A DNA stretch of 64,000 nucleotides from Streptosporangiaceae bacterium (GCA_025934375.1 JAICYD010000008.1:1-64000), one strand, 5' to 3'. Shown: positions 50,462 to 59,464, counted from the stretch's first letter. Notes: generated by a model from the sequence alone, not told the origin. Translations and numbers: made by a program.

Positions 50462-53400
50462 TCAGAAGTAGCCGAGGGTGGCGGCGGCGTCCAGGGCGGC
50501 GCGCAGGCCGTCCGCCGCCGGGCCAGGGGAACCGGCGTCCCACGCGCGGCAGGCCTGCCGCACTCGCGCCGCGACCTCGTCCGGGAGGACCTGCTGGTCG
50601 GGGCCGAGCACCTCGCGGGCATGGGCGACCGCGGCCTCGGTGTCGGCGCGCTCCAGGCAGACCGCGATCAGCGGCAGCAGGTACACCCACTTGTAGCTGT
50701 CCCCATACGGCACGTCGCTCGGGCCGCGCTCGGCTGCTTGCGCGGCGACGGCGACCACGTCCTCGGGACGTCCGTCCTGCCAGGCCAGCCAGGCGAGCGG
50801 GGCCGACGCCCAGGACCGCAGGCAGGTGTCGACTTCCTCGGCCGCCGTCACCGCCCGGGGCGTGAGCTCGCGAACGGCCGCCACGTCGCGGCGGGCGAGC
50901 GCGGCCAGGGCCATGCTGCCCAGGGCGTTCGCGCGCAACACCACCTCGCCGACTCGGTCGGCGATCGCCAGCGCCGAGGCGAGGTACTCCCGCGCCGCGT
51001 CGAGGTCACCGTGCTGCCACAGCGCCCAGCCGATGAAGTAGGTGGCGTACCCGATGTCCTTGGCGTCATGGCTTTCCTCGGCGGCCGCCAGGGCGCGCCG
51101 GAAGTCGGCGATGGCCTGCTCGTCAGCGTGCAGCCCGAGGCAGTGGACCCGCTCGACGCCCAGGGACTGGTAGTAGCCGTACCGGCGGGTGGCGTTCCCC
51201 CTGGCCTCCAGGACCGGGCGGGCCGCCGCCAGCGCCGCGCGCGCCCCGGCGGGGTCGCCTTGGCGCAGCAGCAGGTCCGAGCGCCCGTCGATCATCAGCT
51301 CGAGCCACACGTCGACCTCGGCGTCGCTGTCTCCGGGGGTGTCGCCGAGCAGCGCCGCCGCCGCGTCGTACGCCTGGCTGGCCGCGTCGTTGCGGCCGTC
51401 GGTCATTTCCAGCCGCCCGAGCCGGGTCAGCAGCCACGCCCGGCGCAGCCGTTCGGCTGGCGGCGGCTGCTCCCCCGCGGCCAGCGTGCCGGCCAGCCGC
51501 AGCGCCTCGGTGAACGCCGCGCGGGTCTCGGCCTTGCGCGCGGTGCGCCACAGCACGTTCGCCAGCTTGGCGCACAGCCGCGCCCCGGCATCGGCGTCCG
51601 CGATTTCCCCCGTAACGGACAGGCCCTCCTGGTAGGCCGAGATCGCCTCGTCGTTGGCGAACGCCCACGTCGCGTTGTCCCCGGCCATCTCCAGGTAGCG
51701 GATCGCCTTGGCGTGATGGCCGGCCGCCGCGAAGTGGCGGCCCAGCACCGCGGCGATCTCATCCAGGCCGTTCGGGCGGGCCGCCTCCAGGGCCGCGGCG
51801 GCGCGGCCGTGCAGCCGGCGGCGATCGGCGCGCAGCATCCCGTGGTACGCGGCCTCCTGGATGAGGGCGTGCCGGAACTGGTAGCTCGTCTCCAGCCCCC
51901 CGGGCACCGGGTCCCCGGGCACCGGGCTGCCGATCACGTGGTGCACGATCCCGCTGTCGCGAAGCTCCGCGATGGCGGGGGTCAGGTCGGCGCGGAGCAT
52001 GGGATCGTTGGCGGGAAGGTGCTCTTGACTGTAGACGTCGGTCACGATCGCCACCAGGAACTGCGGGCCGAGCACCGAGGCGATGCGGACCACCTCCTGC
52101 GCGGCGGGGCTGAGCCGGTCGATGCGCGAGCGGACCAGCCGGTCGAGCACCTGCGGGAGGGCCGGGCCGGGCACGTCGGTGAGCCGCCAGCCGCCGGGGC
52201 CGCCCGCCAGCGCGCCCGTCTCCAGCAGCGAGGACAGCCGCTCCTCGAGGAACAGCGGGTTACCGTCCACGGTGGCGACCACCGCGTCGAGGACCTCGGC
52301 GCTGGGGTCGCCCCCGCCCATCAGCGCGCGGGCCAGCTCCCGGGCGGCGGCATCGGGCAGCGGGCGCAGGTCGACCGTCCGCACCCCCGCGATGGTGGCC
52401 AGGTCGCCGGCTTCGGGGTCGGCGTCGGGCCGGGTGGTGGCCAAGATGAGCAGTGGCCGGCCGGCCGTGAGGGTAACCAGCTCGGCGGTGAACCGCAGCG
52501 AGGTCGGGTCAGCCCAGTGCAGGTCCTCAAGGACGATGACCGCGGGGCGCCGGGCCGGGACGAGGCGGGAGATGACGGTGCGCAAGGCGGCGAAGGCGAC
52601 CCTGCGCAGTTCCTCCGGGCCCATCTCCTGATGATGGTCGGCGCGGCGAGTCGCCGGGACCAGCCCCATGACGTGCTCAAGGACCGGCAGTAGCTCGGTG
52701 CTGGCCAGCAGCGCGCGCAGTGCCCGCTCGAGTGCGGCGCGGGCGACCGGCCGCGGCTTATCGGGCGCGACGCCCGTCCAGCCGGCCAGCAGCTGCTGGT
52801 ACAGCCCGTAGGGGGTGGCCGAGGCGTAAGAGGCGCCGCGGCCCTCCAGCCACAGCGGAAGCCGGCCATCGCGGGCGCCGACCCAGGCCATGAATCGCTT
52901 GCGGCACTCCTGGATGAGCCGGGTCTTGCCCAGGCCGGGGTCGGCCCGCAGCAGCACGACGCCGCCGCGGCCGGCGATCGCCTCGCGCAGCGCGGTGTCC
53001 AGGGCGGCCAGCTCCGCGCGGCGCCCCACGATCGGGCCGCGCGCGCCCAGCCGCAGCTGGCCGCCGGCCGCCAGCGGCGCGTCCAGGTAACTGGCCGCCT
53101 GCTCATCCGCGCCCCAGCTGAACAGGTGCCCGGCCGCGGCCCTGGTCACCGGCCCGATCAGCGCCGCGCCCGGCCGGGCCTGCGACTGCAGCGCCGCCGC
53201 GGCCGCGACGACCTCGCCCAGCGCGCCGTACTCGACCTTGGCCCCGCCGCCGATCGAGCCCACGACAGCCGGGCCGGTCTCGACCCCGATCCGCAGCGTG
53301 ACCGGATAGGCGGCCAGCCATCTGTTGCTGTTATCAGAGTCGTGGTCGGGGGCGGCGGCCGGCACGGTACCGTCACCCGCGGGGGGCTGGGCGCCCACGG

Positions 53401-54826
53401 CCGCGAGGGCGCGGTAGGCCGCGCGCAGCGCCCGCTCGGGGTCGTCCTCATGCGACTGGGGCGCGCCCCACATAGCCTGCAGGCCCCGGCCGGAAACCGA
53501 CGTCACCAGCCCGCCGAGCGCCTCCACCTCAGCGATCACGGCGGCCAGGGACGTGCCGATCACGTCGCGGACGGCCTCGGGATCCATCCGCCCGCCCGTA
53601 CCGGCAGGCGCCGCGACCTCAGCGAACAGCATCGTGACGGTGCGCAGCTCCTCGCGCGGCGCCGGCGCCCCGCCAGGCACCGCCCGCCCTCCCGCCACGG
53701 TGCCATCCGGCACCGTCCCATCCGGCACCGTCCCATCCGGCACCGTCCCATCCGGCACCGTCCCATCCAGCACCGTCCCATCCAGCACCGTTCCTTCCGG
53801 CAGGGGGCTGGCGAGCACCGGCGTGCCTGGCACCGTGTTCGCTGGGACCGTGTTCGCTGGGACCGTGGTTGCTGGGACCGTGGTTGCTGGGACCGTGACC
53901 GCGGCGTGCAGCGCATCCAGGGACGGGGAGGTGGCCAGGGCCAGCTCGGCCAGCGCGGCCGCGCAGCGCTCGTAGATCCGCACCGCCAGCTCGCGGTGGC
54001 CCTGCGCGTGGTAGCCGTGCATCAGCGCGCCGGCCGCCTCCTCGCTGGCCGGGTCGTGCTCAAACACGGCCAGCCAGGCGTCCAGGGCGGTGGCGGCTGG
54101 CGCAGTGGCGGCTGGCACGGTGGTGGCGAGCGCGGTGCTGGCGAGCGCGGTGCTGGCGAGCGCAGTGCTGGCGAGCGCAGTGCTGGCGAGCGCAGTGCTG
54201 GCGAGTCCGGTGCCGGCCACCCCGGCACCGGGCGGGGCAGTGTTAGCCAGCCCGGCGCTCATGTCCCTGGCCAGGGCGAGCCGCGCCTGCTGGCGCAGCG
54301 ATTCCAGGTGCTCGCGGGGACGCGCCGCCCATCCGGCGTACGGCTCGTCGGCCAGCAGCTCGCCGTCGGCGGCGAGCGCCGCGGCCAGGGCCCGCGCGCG
54401 CCCGGGGCCGGGCCTCATCGCCAGCGCCCCGCTGATCGCGGCCAGCTGGTCCGCCGCGTCCACCCGGACCCCGGGGGCGGCCCAGATGTGGGTCAGGTCG
54501 GCGCCGAGCAGCGCCGCGCCTGGCTCGCCGAGATCGGCCAGCGCCGCGCGCGCCATCGACAGCGCCTTGGACAGCGCGCGGGCGGCGGCGCGCGGCTCCA
54601 TGCCCGGGAAAAGCTCCTCGCAGGCCAGGTCCCGGCTGACCCGGCGACCCGGGGAGGCGAACACCAGCTCGCACAGCCGCCGCGCGGTCGGCCGCGGCCA
54701 CGGGCCGGCCGCCTGCCCGCCCGAGGTCACGGTGAACGGGCCGAGCAACTGGACGGTGATGCCCGCCCCGGCCAGTCCCGTCCCCGGCCCGGGGCCGGTG
54801 GCCTCCGCTGTGGTCACGCCTTCCAT
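50462..54826 (-). CDS. Large BTAD / cyclase-like / AAA ATPase regulator
   Basis: 1,454 residues. The N-terminus is an SARP-type winged helix plus BTAD (ITVQLLGPFTVTSG, RRLCELVFASPGRRVSRDLA, and AVFEHDPASEEAAGALMHGY). Residues about 395-600 are a class III cyclase-like domain (ELRTVTMLFAEVAAP, GVETGPAVVGSIGGGAKVEY). The first metal Asp is Glu, so catalysis is doubtful. The ATPase part has Walker A RADPGLGKTRLIQ and Walker B-type VIVLEDLHWADPTSLR. TPR-like helices end the protein. Three 15-bp minisatellites code ALAST, TVPAT and GTVPD linkers. ATG 54826 lacks a ribosome site and may be leaderless. The regulated genes are unknown. Confidence 0.85.
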   Translation of the reverse strand: MEGVTTAEATGPGPGTGLAGAGITVQLLGPFTVTSGGQAAGPWPRPTARRLCELVFASPGRRVSRDLACEELFPGMEPRAAARALSKALSMARAALADLGEPGAALLGADLTHIWAAPGVRVDAADQLAAISGALAMRPGPGRARALAAALAADGELLADEPYAGWAARPREHLESLRQQARLALARDMSAGLANTAPPGAGVAGTGLASTALASTALASTALASTALASTALATTVPAATAPAATALDAWLAVFEHDPASEEAAGALMHGYHAQGHRELAVRIYERCAAALAELALATSPSLDALHAAVTVPATTVPATTVPANTVPANTVPGTPVLASPLPEGTVLDGTVLDGTVPDGTVPDGTVPDGTVPDGTVAGGRAVPGGAPAPREELRTVTMLFAEVAAPAGTGGRMDPEAVRDVIGTSLAAVIAEVEALGGLVTSVSGRGLQAMWGAPQSHEDDPERALRAAYRALAAVGAQPPAGDGTVPAAAPDHDSDNSNRWLAAYPVTLRIGVETGPAVVGSIGGGAKVEYGALGEVVAAAAALQSQARPGAALIGPVTRAAAGHLFSWGADEQAASYLDAPLAAGGQLRLGARGPIVGRRAELAALDTALREAIAGRGGVVLLRADPGLGKTRLIQECRKRFMAWVGARDGRLPLWLEGRGASYASATPYGLYQQLLAGWTGVAPDKPRPVARAALERALRALLASTELLPVLEHVMGLVPATRRADHHQEMGPEELRRVAFAALRTVISRLVPARRPAVIVLEDLHWADPTSLRFTAELVTLTAGRPLLILATTRPDADPEAGDLATIAGVRTVDLRPLPDAAARELARALMGGGDPSAEVLDAVVATVDGNPLFLEERLSSLLETGALAGGPGGWRLTDVPGPALPQVLDRLVRSRIDRLSPAAQEVVRIASVLGPQFLVAIVTDVYSQEHLPANDPMLRADLTPAIAELRDSGIVHHVIGSPVPGDPVPGGLETSYQFRHALIQEAAYHGMLRADRRRLHGRAAAALEAARPNGLDEIAAVLGRHFAAAGHHAKAIRYLEMAGDNATWAFANDEAISAYQEGLSVTGEIADADAGARLCAKLANVLWRTARKAETRAAFTEALRLAGTLAAGEQPPPAERLRRAWLLTRLGRLEMTDGRNDAASQAYDAAAALLGDTPGDSDAEVDVWLELMIDGRSDLLLRQGDPAGARAALAAARPVLEARGNATRRYGYYQSLGVERVHCLGLHADEQAIADFRRALAAAEESHDAKDIGYATYFIGWALWQHGDLDAAREYLASALAIADRVGEVVLRANALGSMALAALARRDVAAVRELTPRAVTAAEEVDTCLRSWASAPLAWLAWQDGRPEDVVAVAAQAAERGPSDVPYGDSYKWVYLLPLIAVCLERADTEAAVAHAREVLGPDQQVLPDEVAARVRQACRAWDAGSPGPAADGLRAALDAAATLGYF
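53325..53337 (+). repeat. Dispersed word TTGCTGTTATCAG (copy 6, inside a gene)
   Basis: The only copy inside a coding region. It is read in the minus direction as DSDNSN, in a loop of the cyclase-like domain. Confidence 0.7.
53702..53791. repeat. 15-bp minisatellite A in the large regulator gene
   Basis: Six units of CCCATCCGGCACCGT type encode GTVPD/GTVLD pentapeptides ahead of the cyclase-like domain. Confidence 0.94.
53835..53894. repeat. 15-bp minisatellite B in the large regulator gene
   Basis: Two GTGTTCGCTGGGACC and two GTGGTTGCTGGGACC units encode TVPAN/TVPAT repeats. Confidence 0.94.
54090..54209. repeat. 15-bp minisatellite C in the large regulator gene
   Basis: Eight units, the central five of GTGCTGGCGAGCGCA type, encode ALAST repeats splitting the BTAD domain region. 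Confidence 0.94.
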
Positions 54827-54939
54827 TGTCGCGCCGGCGCCAAGCGGTTTTCACCAGCGCGCGCAGGGACTTCGCGCGGGTTTTCTGATGCCGACGCGGC
54901 GGGAACACCGCGGGAACACCTGGTTCCTACCGTGAATAC

Positions 54940-55161
54940 ATGAACTTCGGATACACCCTCTACCAAGCCGAACGAACAATGTCCCGCGCCGAGCGGCGCG
55001 CGGTCGACATCCAGCGCGGCGAGATGGCGGCGGCCCTGTCCCGCCTGCGGCGCCGCAACCGCCAGCGGGGCCCGGTGACCACGGTGGCCGCGCACCCCAC
55101 GGTCCCGGACTGCGCGTGCGCGCTGATCGCCACCGAGCTAGACGGCGCGCACGTCCGCTAA
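54940..55161 (+). CDS. Short actinomycete protein of unknown function
   Basis: A 73-residue basic protein starting MNFGYTLYQAERTMSRAERR, followed by AVDIQRGEMAAALSRLRRR. This resembles a group of short actinomycete proteins with a helical Arg-rich N-terminus and no assigned role. It is divergent from the large regulator, so it may be its target. The last 24 bases overlap the convergent kinase gene. Coding status is likely but not certain. Confidence 0.6.
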   Translation: MNFGYTLYQAERTMSRAERRAVDIQRGEMAAALSRLRRRNRQRGPVTTVAAHPTVPDCACALIATELDGAHVR

Positions 55162-56127
55162 GACGTAATCGCGCAGGCCCGTGGTCCCGATGACGATCAG
55201 CGAATCGGTCTCGGGGCCGCGGTTGCCCTGCCGCCACTGGTTCAGGCCGCCGAGCAGTTCCATCGCCGCCGCCGCGCGGCCGAACGCGCCCAGCGCGCCA
55301 AGCTCGCCCGGTGACAGGGGAACCGGCGCGATCTGGGAGTACCTCGCCGCGACGTGCTCCATGCGCTCGCGCAGGGATCCCGGGGCGCCGTGCATCAAGC
55401 TGGCCGCGATCACCGCCAGCTCCTGCAGCCGGGGCCAGCGGTTGGCGAGCGCGAAGTCCAGCACGGTGAGCTCCCCGTCCGGGGCGACCAGGAGGTTGCC
55501 GGCCGTGAGGTCGGCGTGGATGAGCGCCTCGGGCAGCTCCCGCCAGCGCGCGCCCGCCACCTCCTCCAGGCACGCGCCCACCAGGCGGCGCTGCTCGGCG
55601 TCCAGGAGGTCCCCGACCTGCCGGGCCAGCGGCAGGAGGTTGTCGATTGCCCACGGGTCGAACACCGGCTCCGGACGGGCGTCGATGGCGTGGATGAGCG
55701 CCGCCTGCTCCAAGACCTTGCCGAGCTCGTCCTCGCTGGGCGGGCGGCCCATCTCGTAGAAGCTCTGGCCGGGCGCGAAGTCCATGACGATGAGGTGGTG
55801 GCCGTCGTATTCGTGCACGTGGCCGCCGTCGGCGTCGCGGCGCAGCGCCGGGTGCCGCACGCCCGCCGCGCGGGCCCGGGTAATGATGCCGGCGGTGCGC
55901 GCGGGAACGCTGGCCGGGCGGCCGGCCGAGAAGACCTTGACGACCACCCGGGCCTGCCGCGCGCGCAGGTCAAGGTTGCAATCCTCGTAGCCGGTCTCCA
56001 GCACCGACCAGCTGGCCACGTCACCCAGCCCGTACCGCGCGGCGACGTGCTCGACGAGCTCGGGCAAGCTGGTGGCGACCCGGCCGACCGGGCCCGGGGC
56101 GGTGCTCAGCGTCCCATCGGGGGTCAC
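55138..56127 (-). CDS. Aminoglycoside phosphotransferase-family kinase
   Basis: A 329-residue protein-kinase-like phosphotransferase. The N-lobe lysine is in RVVVKVFSAG. The hinge region is HHLIVMDFAPGQSF. The catalytic loop is ALIHADLTAGNLLV (HxDxxxxN), and the metal loop is LTVLDFALANRW (DFG replaced by DFA). The substrate may be a small alcohol such as an aminoglycoside, homoserine or choline; the family alone cannot say. GTG 56127 is the start, with a weak ribosome site. It is divergent from the LLM oxidoreductase. Confidence 0.87.
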   Translation of the reverse strand: MTPDGTLSTAPGPVGRVATSLPELVEHVAARYGLGDVASWSVLETGYEDCNLDLRARQARVVVKVFSAGRPASVPARTAGIITRARAAGVRHPALRRDADGGHVHEYDGHHLIVMDFAPGQSFYEMGRPPSEDELGKVLEQAALIHAIDARPEPVFDPWAIDNLLPLARQVGDLLDAEQRRLVGACLEEVAGARWRELPEALIHADLTAGNLLVAPDGELTVLDFALANRWPRLQELAVIAASLMHGAPGSLRERMEHVAARYSQIAPVPLSPGELGALGAFGRAAAAMELLGGLNQWRQGNRGPETDSLIVIGTTGLRDYVLADVRAV

Positions 56128-56215
56128 CTCGCCAGGTTATCCGGCTTCCCGGTGAACCGCCGGAATGGAGCAGCCCGCGGGCAGGTTACGGTTTGCCGGA
56201 AGAGGTGATCATCTG

Positions 56216-57211
56216 ATGCGCATCCGGCTGTCCATCCTGGACCTCGCGCCCATCGGGCGGGGCCAGACGGCGAGCGACAGCTTCGCCGCGAGCGTGGCGC
56301 TCGCGCGCAAGGCCGAGGAGCTCGGCTACCACCGGGTCTGGTACGCCGAGCATCACAACATGCCGAGCATCGCCTCGTCGGCGACCAGCGTGCTGATCGC
56401 CCACGTGGGCGCGCAGACGAGCTCGATCCGGCTCGGCGCGGGCGGGATCATGCTGCCCAATCACTCACCGCTGGTGATCGCCGAGCAGTTCGGCACGCTC
56501 GCCGCGATGTATCCCGGCCGCATTGACCTGGGCCTGGGCCGCGCGCCGGGCTCGGACCAGCAGACCACCTACGCGCTGCGCCGCGACCCGCGCACGGCCG
56601 ACCGGTTCCCGCAAGACGTCCTGGAACTGCAGGGCTTCCTCGCCGGGGCCTCCCTGGTCCAGGGGGTGGACGCGATTCCCGGCAAGGGGTCGGACGTCCC
56701 GCTGTACATCCTGGGGTCGTCGATGTTCGGGGCCAAGCTGGCGGCCACGCTGGGGCTGCCGTACGCGTTCGCCTCCCACTTCGCGCCCGACCTGCTGCTG
56801 GACGCGATCGCCGCGTACCGCGCCGAGTTCAAGCCATCACCGCGGCTGGAGGCGCCGTACGTGATCGCCGGGGTCAACGTGACCGCCGCCGACTCGGCCG
56901 CCGCCGCGCGGGAGGCCTTCCAGGCGGTCCGGCGGACCCGCGCCGTCGCCCTGTTCGGCCGACGCCTGGGCCTGTCGCAGGACCTGTCCGATGAGCAGGC
57001 CGACGAGCTGCTGGCCAGCGCCGTCGGGCTGCACGTGGACCAGATGCTCAGGTACTCAGCCGTCGGCGCGCCCGGCGACGTGCGCGACTACCTCGACGCC
57101 TTCGTCAAGGACACCGGCGCCGATGAGCTGATCACGGTGCACCAGGCCCCGGGCCTGGCCGCCCGCCTCCGCTCGGTCGAGCTGACCGCCCAGTGCTACT
57201 TCGCGGACTGA
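56216..57211 (+). CDS. LLM-class flavin-dependent oxidoreductase
   Basis: A 331-residue luciferase-like monooxygenase. The start ([20 protein letters not shown]), then [40 protein letters not shown] and [20 protein letters not shown], are the hallmark blocks of the alkanal-monooxygenase-like subgroup. It likely uses FMNH2 or F420. ATG 56216 is preferred, with AGAGGTGA upstream; 56165 is in frame but less likely. A strong hairpin lies downstream. Substrate unknown. Confidence 0.93.
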   Translation: MRIRLSILDLAPIGRGQTASDSFAASVALARKAEELGYHRVWYAEHHNMPSIASSATSVLIAHVGAQTSSIRLGAGGIMLPNHSPLVIAEQFGTLAAMYPGRIDLGLGRAPGSDQQTTYALRRDPRTADRFPQDVLELQGFLAGASLVQGVDAIPGKGSDVPLYILGSSMFGAKLAATLGLPYAFASHFAPDLLLDAIAAYRAEFKPSPRLEAPYVIAGVNVTAADSAAAAREAFQAVRRTRAVALFGRRLGLSQDLSDEQADELLASAVGLHVDQMLRYSAVGAPGDVRDYLDAFVKDTGADELITVHQAPGLAARLRSVELTAQCYFAD

Positions 57212-57254
57212 GCACCGCCGCATCAGGCGTCCGCCGCCCTACGCGGCGCTTACC

Positions 57255-57328
57255 GCGAAGAGTTTTCGCATTGCGAAGACATTTTACACCTATACGGTAA
57301 AAGGTCTTCGCAGCCAAAAAAGTCTTCG
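57255..57328. repeat. Symmetric four-copy CGAAGA array
   Basis: GCGAAGA words stand at 57255 and 57273, and inverted TCTTCG words at 57304 and 57322 (GTCTTCG). The two copies on each side are exactly 18 bases apart. The inner copies extend to a 15-bp inverted repeat with one mismatch (57273-57287 and 57297-57311). The patch is AT-rich. Confidence 0.75.
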
Positions 57329-57378
57329 ATACCTGCTGTGACCGTGGTGACGGCAGATCCGCGAGGGCCGCGAGAGGC

Positions 57379-57428
57379 GATAGCCCGGGTTACCCCGCCG
57401 ACGGGGCGGCGGGGTAACCCGGGCTATC
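57379..57428. terminator. Perfect 22-bp hairpin, probable two-way terminator
   Basis: Arms 57379-57400 (GATAGCCCGGGTTACCCC...) and 57407-57428 pair perfectly around a 6-base loop. It lies between convergent genes, 7 bases past the esterase stop, and has no T-run, as is usual for GC-rich actinomycete terminators. Confidence 0.85.
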
Positions 57429-57434
57429 CGCGTC

Positions 57435-58514
57435 CTACCGGCCGGCGTTCCCGTGCCCGCCGGCGATGCCGAAGAACTGGATCGCGATCTGCGCCCAGTC
57501 CGGGTAGTGGAAGCCCAGGTTGTGGTCTTCTCCCGCCACGCTGTAGGCGTCGACCGCCACGCCGTCGCGGTTGACGTACACGGTGTGCGTCCAGGTCGGC
57601 TGCGGGTGGTCAACGAACGCCACGCGCGCGTGCAGCACGTTGGTCCACTGCTTCACCTCTTCGCCGAAGTTCGGGTAGAAGAGGATCGAGTCCGCGGTGC
57701 CGTGCCATAGCTGGATGCGCGGACGGGGACCCCGGTAGCCGGGGAAGGCCGCCCGGACCAGGTCGCCCCACGCCTGCGGCGTCTTACTGACCAGGCCGTT
57801 AGCGCAGTCGTTGTTCCACAGCACGTCGGCCGGGGCGGCGAAGCAGCCGAACGGCACGCCGGACATCACCGAGCCGGCCGCGAACACGTTCGGGTAGTCG
57901 CCGAGCAGCACGTTGGTCATCATGGCCCCGGAGGAGATGCCGGTCGCGAAGACCTGGTGCCGGCTCGCGTGCAGGTGCCGCTGGACGTAGCGGACCATGG
58001 ACACGATTCCGACCGGGTCGCTGTTCCCGTTGTGCAGGTAAGTCCCCGGGGTCGAGACGTCGAAGCAGATCAGCGGCGTCGTGCGGGTCACCGAGGGGTA
58101 GACGACGATGAAGCCGTACTTGTCGGCGAGCGAGGCGAACTCGGTGCCGCCGAAGAACGCCGGCCCGGATCCGCCGCAGTAATGGAGGGCGACCACGACC
58201 GCCGGGTGCGGGCGCACGTGCTGCGGCACGTACAAGAACATGCGCAAGCTCGTCGGGTTCGGCCCGAACCCGGTGACCTCCTGCAATGTCGACGCGGGCG
58301 GCGGCAGTGCCGCCGGAGCCGCCGCCGAAGCCACTGCCGAAGCCACTGCCGCCGAAGCCGACGACGGGGAGGCCGGCGCGGCCTGGGCACCGGCCAGGGG
58401 CGCCGTCGCCAGGCCGCCGGCGATCACGACGGCGGCCGCGCCGCGCGCCACGAGCCCGGGGCGGCTGAGGCCGCGAACCGCTCGCGTGAGGCCAGGGAAG
58501 TTCAGATGAGGCAC
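57435..58514 (-). CDS. Secreted PHB-depolymerase/feruloyl-esterase-type esterase
   Basis: A 359-residue alpha/beta hydrolase. An N-terminal signal peptide (GLVARGAAAVVIAGGLATAP, then AGAQAAPA) is followed by an Ala/Pro linker. The esterase domain has PAVVVALHYCGGSGPAFF (oxyanion region) and the elbow VFATGISSGAMMTNVLL. QLWHGTADSILFYPN provides the acid region, and AGEDHNLGF the histidine. The fold group includes LpqC, PHB depolymerases and CE1 acetylxylan or feruloyl esterases. GTG 58514 has GGGAG seven bases upstream. Two GAAA-N2-TTTC dyads precede it. The natural ester is unknown. Confidence 0.88.
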   Translation of the reverse strand: MPHLNFPGLTRAVRGLSRPGLVARGAAAVVIAGGLATAPLAGAQAAPASPSSASAAVASAVASAAAPAALPPPASTLQEVTGFGPNPTSLRMFLYVPQHVRPHPAVVVALHYCGGSGPAFFGGTEFASLADKYGFIVVYPSVTRTTPLICFDVSTPGTYLHNGNSDPVGIVSMVRYVQRHLHASRHQVFATGISSGAMMTNVLLGDYPNVFAAGSVMSGVPFGCFAAPADVLWNNDCANGLVSKTPQAWGDLVRAAFPGYRGPRPRIQLWHGTADSILFYPNFGEEVKQWTNVLHARVAFVDHPQPTWTHTVYVNRDGVAVDAYSVAGEDHNLGFHYPDWAQIAIQFFGIAGGHGNAGR

Positions 58515-58550
58515 GATCGGCTCCCTACTCTCCAGGGGCAATCCCAAGTC

Positions 58551-58582
58551 GAAACATTTCGGAAAAATACCGGAAATATTTC
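58551..58582. promoter_or_regulatory. GAAA-N2-TTTC operators upstream of the esterase gene
   Basis: GAAACATTTC (58551-58560, inside CGAAACATTTCG) and GAAATATTTC (58573-58582). Both decamers also occur upstream of the HATPase gene at 31303. GAAA/TTTC inverted repeats of this style are known near Streptomyces xylanase genes; a common regulator is inferred. Confidence 0.6.
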
Positions 58583-58697
58583 AGGACGAACATAAGCCGC
58601 CACGCCAGCGCAGTCAATCATCTAAACAGCATTGAATTCTCGAAATGATTTCGAACCGCGCGCCCCGCGCAGCAGCCCCCTCGCGCCCACAGGGATA

Positions 58698-59339
58698 ATG
58701 GTGCCAGTGACCCGATCCGCGATTTCGCTGTCCCCGCGCACCGTCATCATCGACTACGGCGAGGTGATCTCGCACAGCCCGTCCGAGGCTGACCGCGCCG
58801 TCTTGGAGGAGCTCGCGGGCGTTGACCGCGAGAAGTTCTGGGCGGCGTACTGGGCGCACCGGCCCGCGCTGGACCTCGCCGTGGAGGGAGTGCGCGAGTA
58901 CTGGACGGCCATCAGGGCCGACACCGGCGCGCACTGGGATGACGGCCGGGTCTGCGAGCTGTGGCTGGCCGACTTCCGCGGCTGGCTGTCGGTCAACCCC
59001 GAGGTGATCGACGTTCTCGCCGACCTGCGCGCGGGCGGGACCCCGCTCGCCTTGCTGTCCAACGCCGGGCCGGATTTCGGCAGCTTCTTCCGGCACGGGA
59101 TCCTCGGCGAGTACCTTGACGCGGTCTACGTGAGCGGCGAGCTCAAGCTGCTCAAGCCGGGCGCGCAGATCTACCGGCACGTCCTGGACGACCTGGGCAT
59201 CACGGCAGCGGAGGCGGTCTTCATCGACAACCGCGCCGACAACGTCCGCGGCGCGGAGGAGCTCGGCATAACGGGCCACGTGTTCACCGGCGCGGCGGCC
59301 CTGCGCGCGTTCCTGGAGTCACTGGCCGCGCGCTCGTAA
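58698..59339 (+). CDS. HAD-family hydrolase
   Basis: A 213-residue HAD-IA protein. Motif I is VIIDYGEVI, the DYGxV variant in which the usual second Asp is Gly. Motif II is ALLSNAGPDFG, motif III lysine is in KLLKPGAQIYRHVL, and motif IV is VFIDNRADNV. The variant occurs in many HAD-IA members of unclear activity, so phosphatase function is only possible. ATG 58698 has AGGGA close upstream. The following HAD gene at 59552 is in the same direction but distinct. Confidence 0.87.
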   Translation: MVPVTRSAISLSPRTVIIDYGEVISHSPSEADRAVLEELAGVDREKFWAAYWAHRPALDLAVEGVREYWTAIRADTGAHWDDGRVCELWLADFRGWLSVNPEVIDVLADLRAGGTPLALLSNAGPDFGSFFRHGILGEYLDAVYVSGELKLLKPGAQIYRHVLDDLGITAAEAVFIDNRADNVRGAEELGITGHVFTGAAALRAFLESLAARS

Positions 59340-59464
59340 TTCCTGACTGCGCGGCCCGCCTCACATTCGCGCGGGCTCATGAACGCCGCCGGGCCGCCTG
59401 CCACCGCCGCCCACCCGCCTCCCGAAGTGCCAGACTTGAGCATCAACGCCGCCTGGAGGACACA

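Noticed and set aside
53700-54210. Regular 15-bp repeats that might suggest a CRISPR array
   Set aside because: Units are head-to-tail without spacers and are in frame with a protein; they are minisatellites.
57273-57311. The 15-bp inverted repeat as an intrinsic terminator
   Set aside because: Neither strand has a T-run after it, and the stronger GC-rich hairpin at 57379 is the better terminator; the four-word symmetry suggests protein binding instead.
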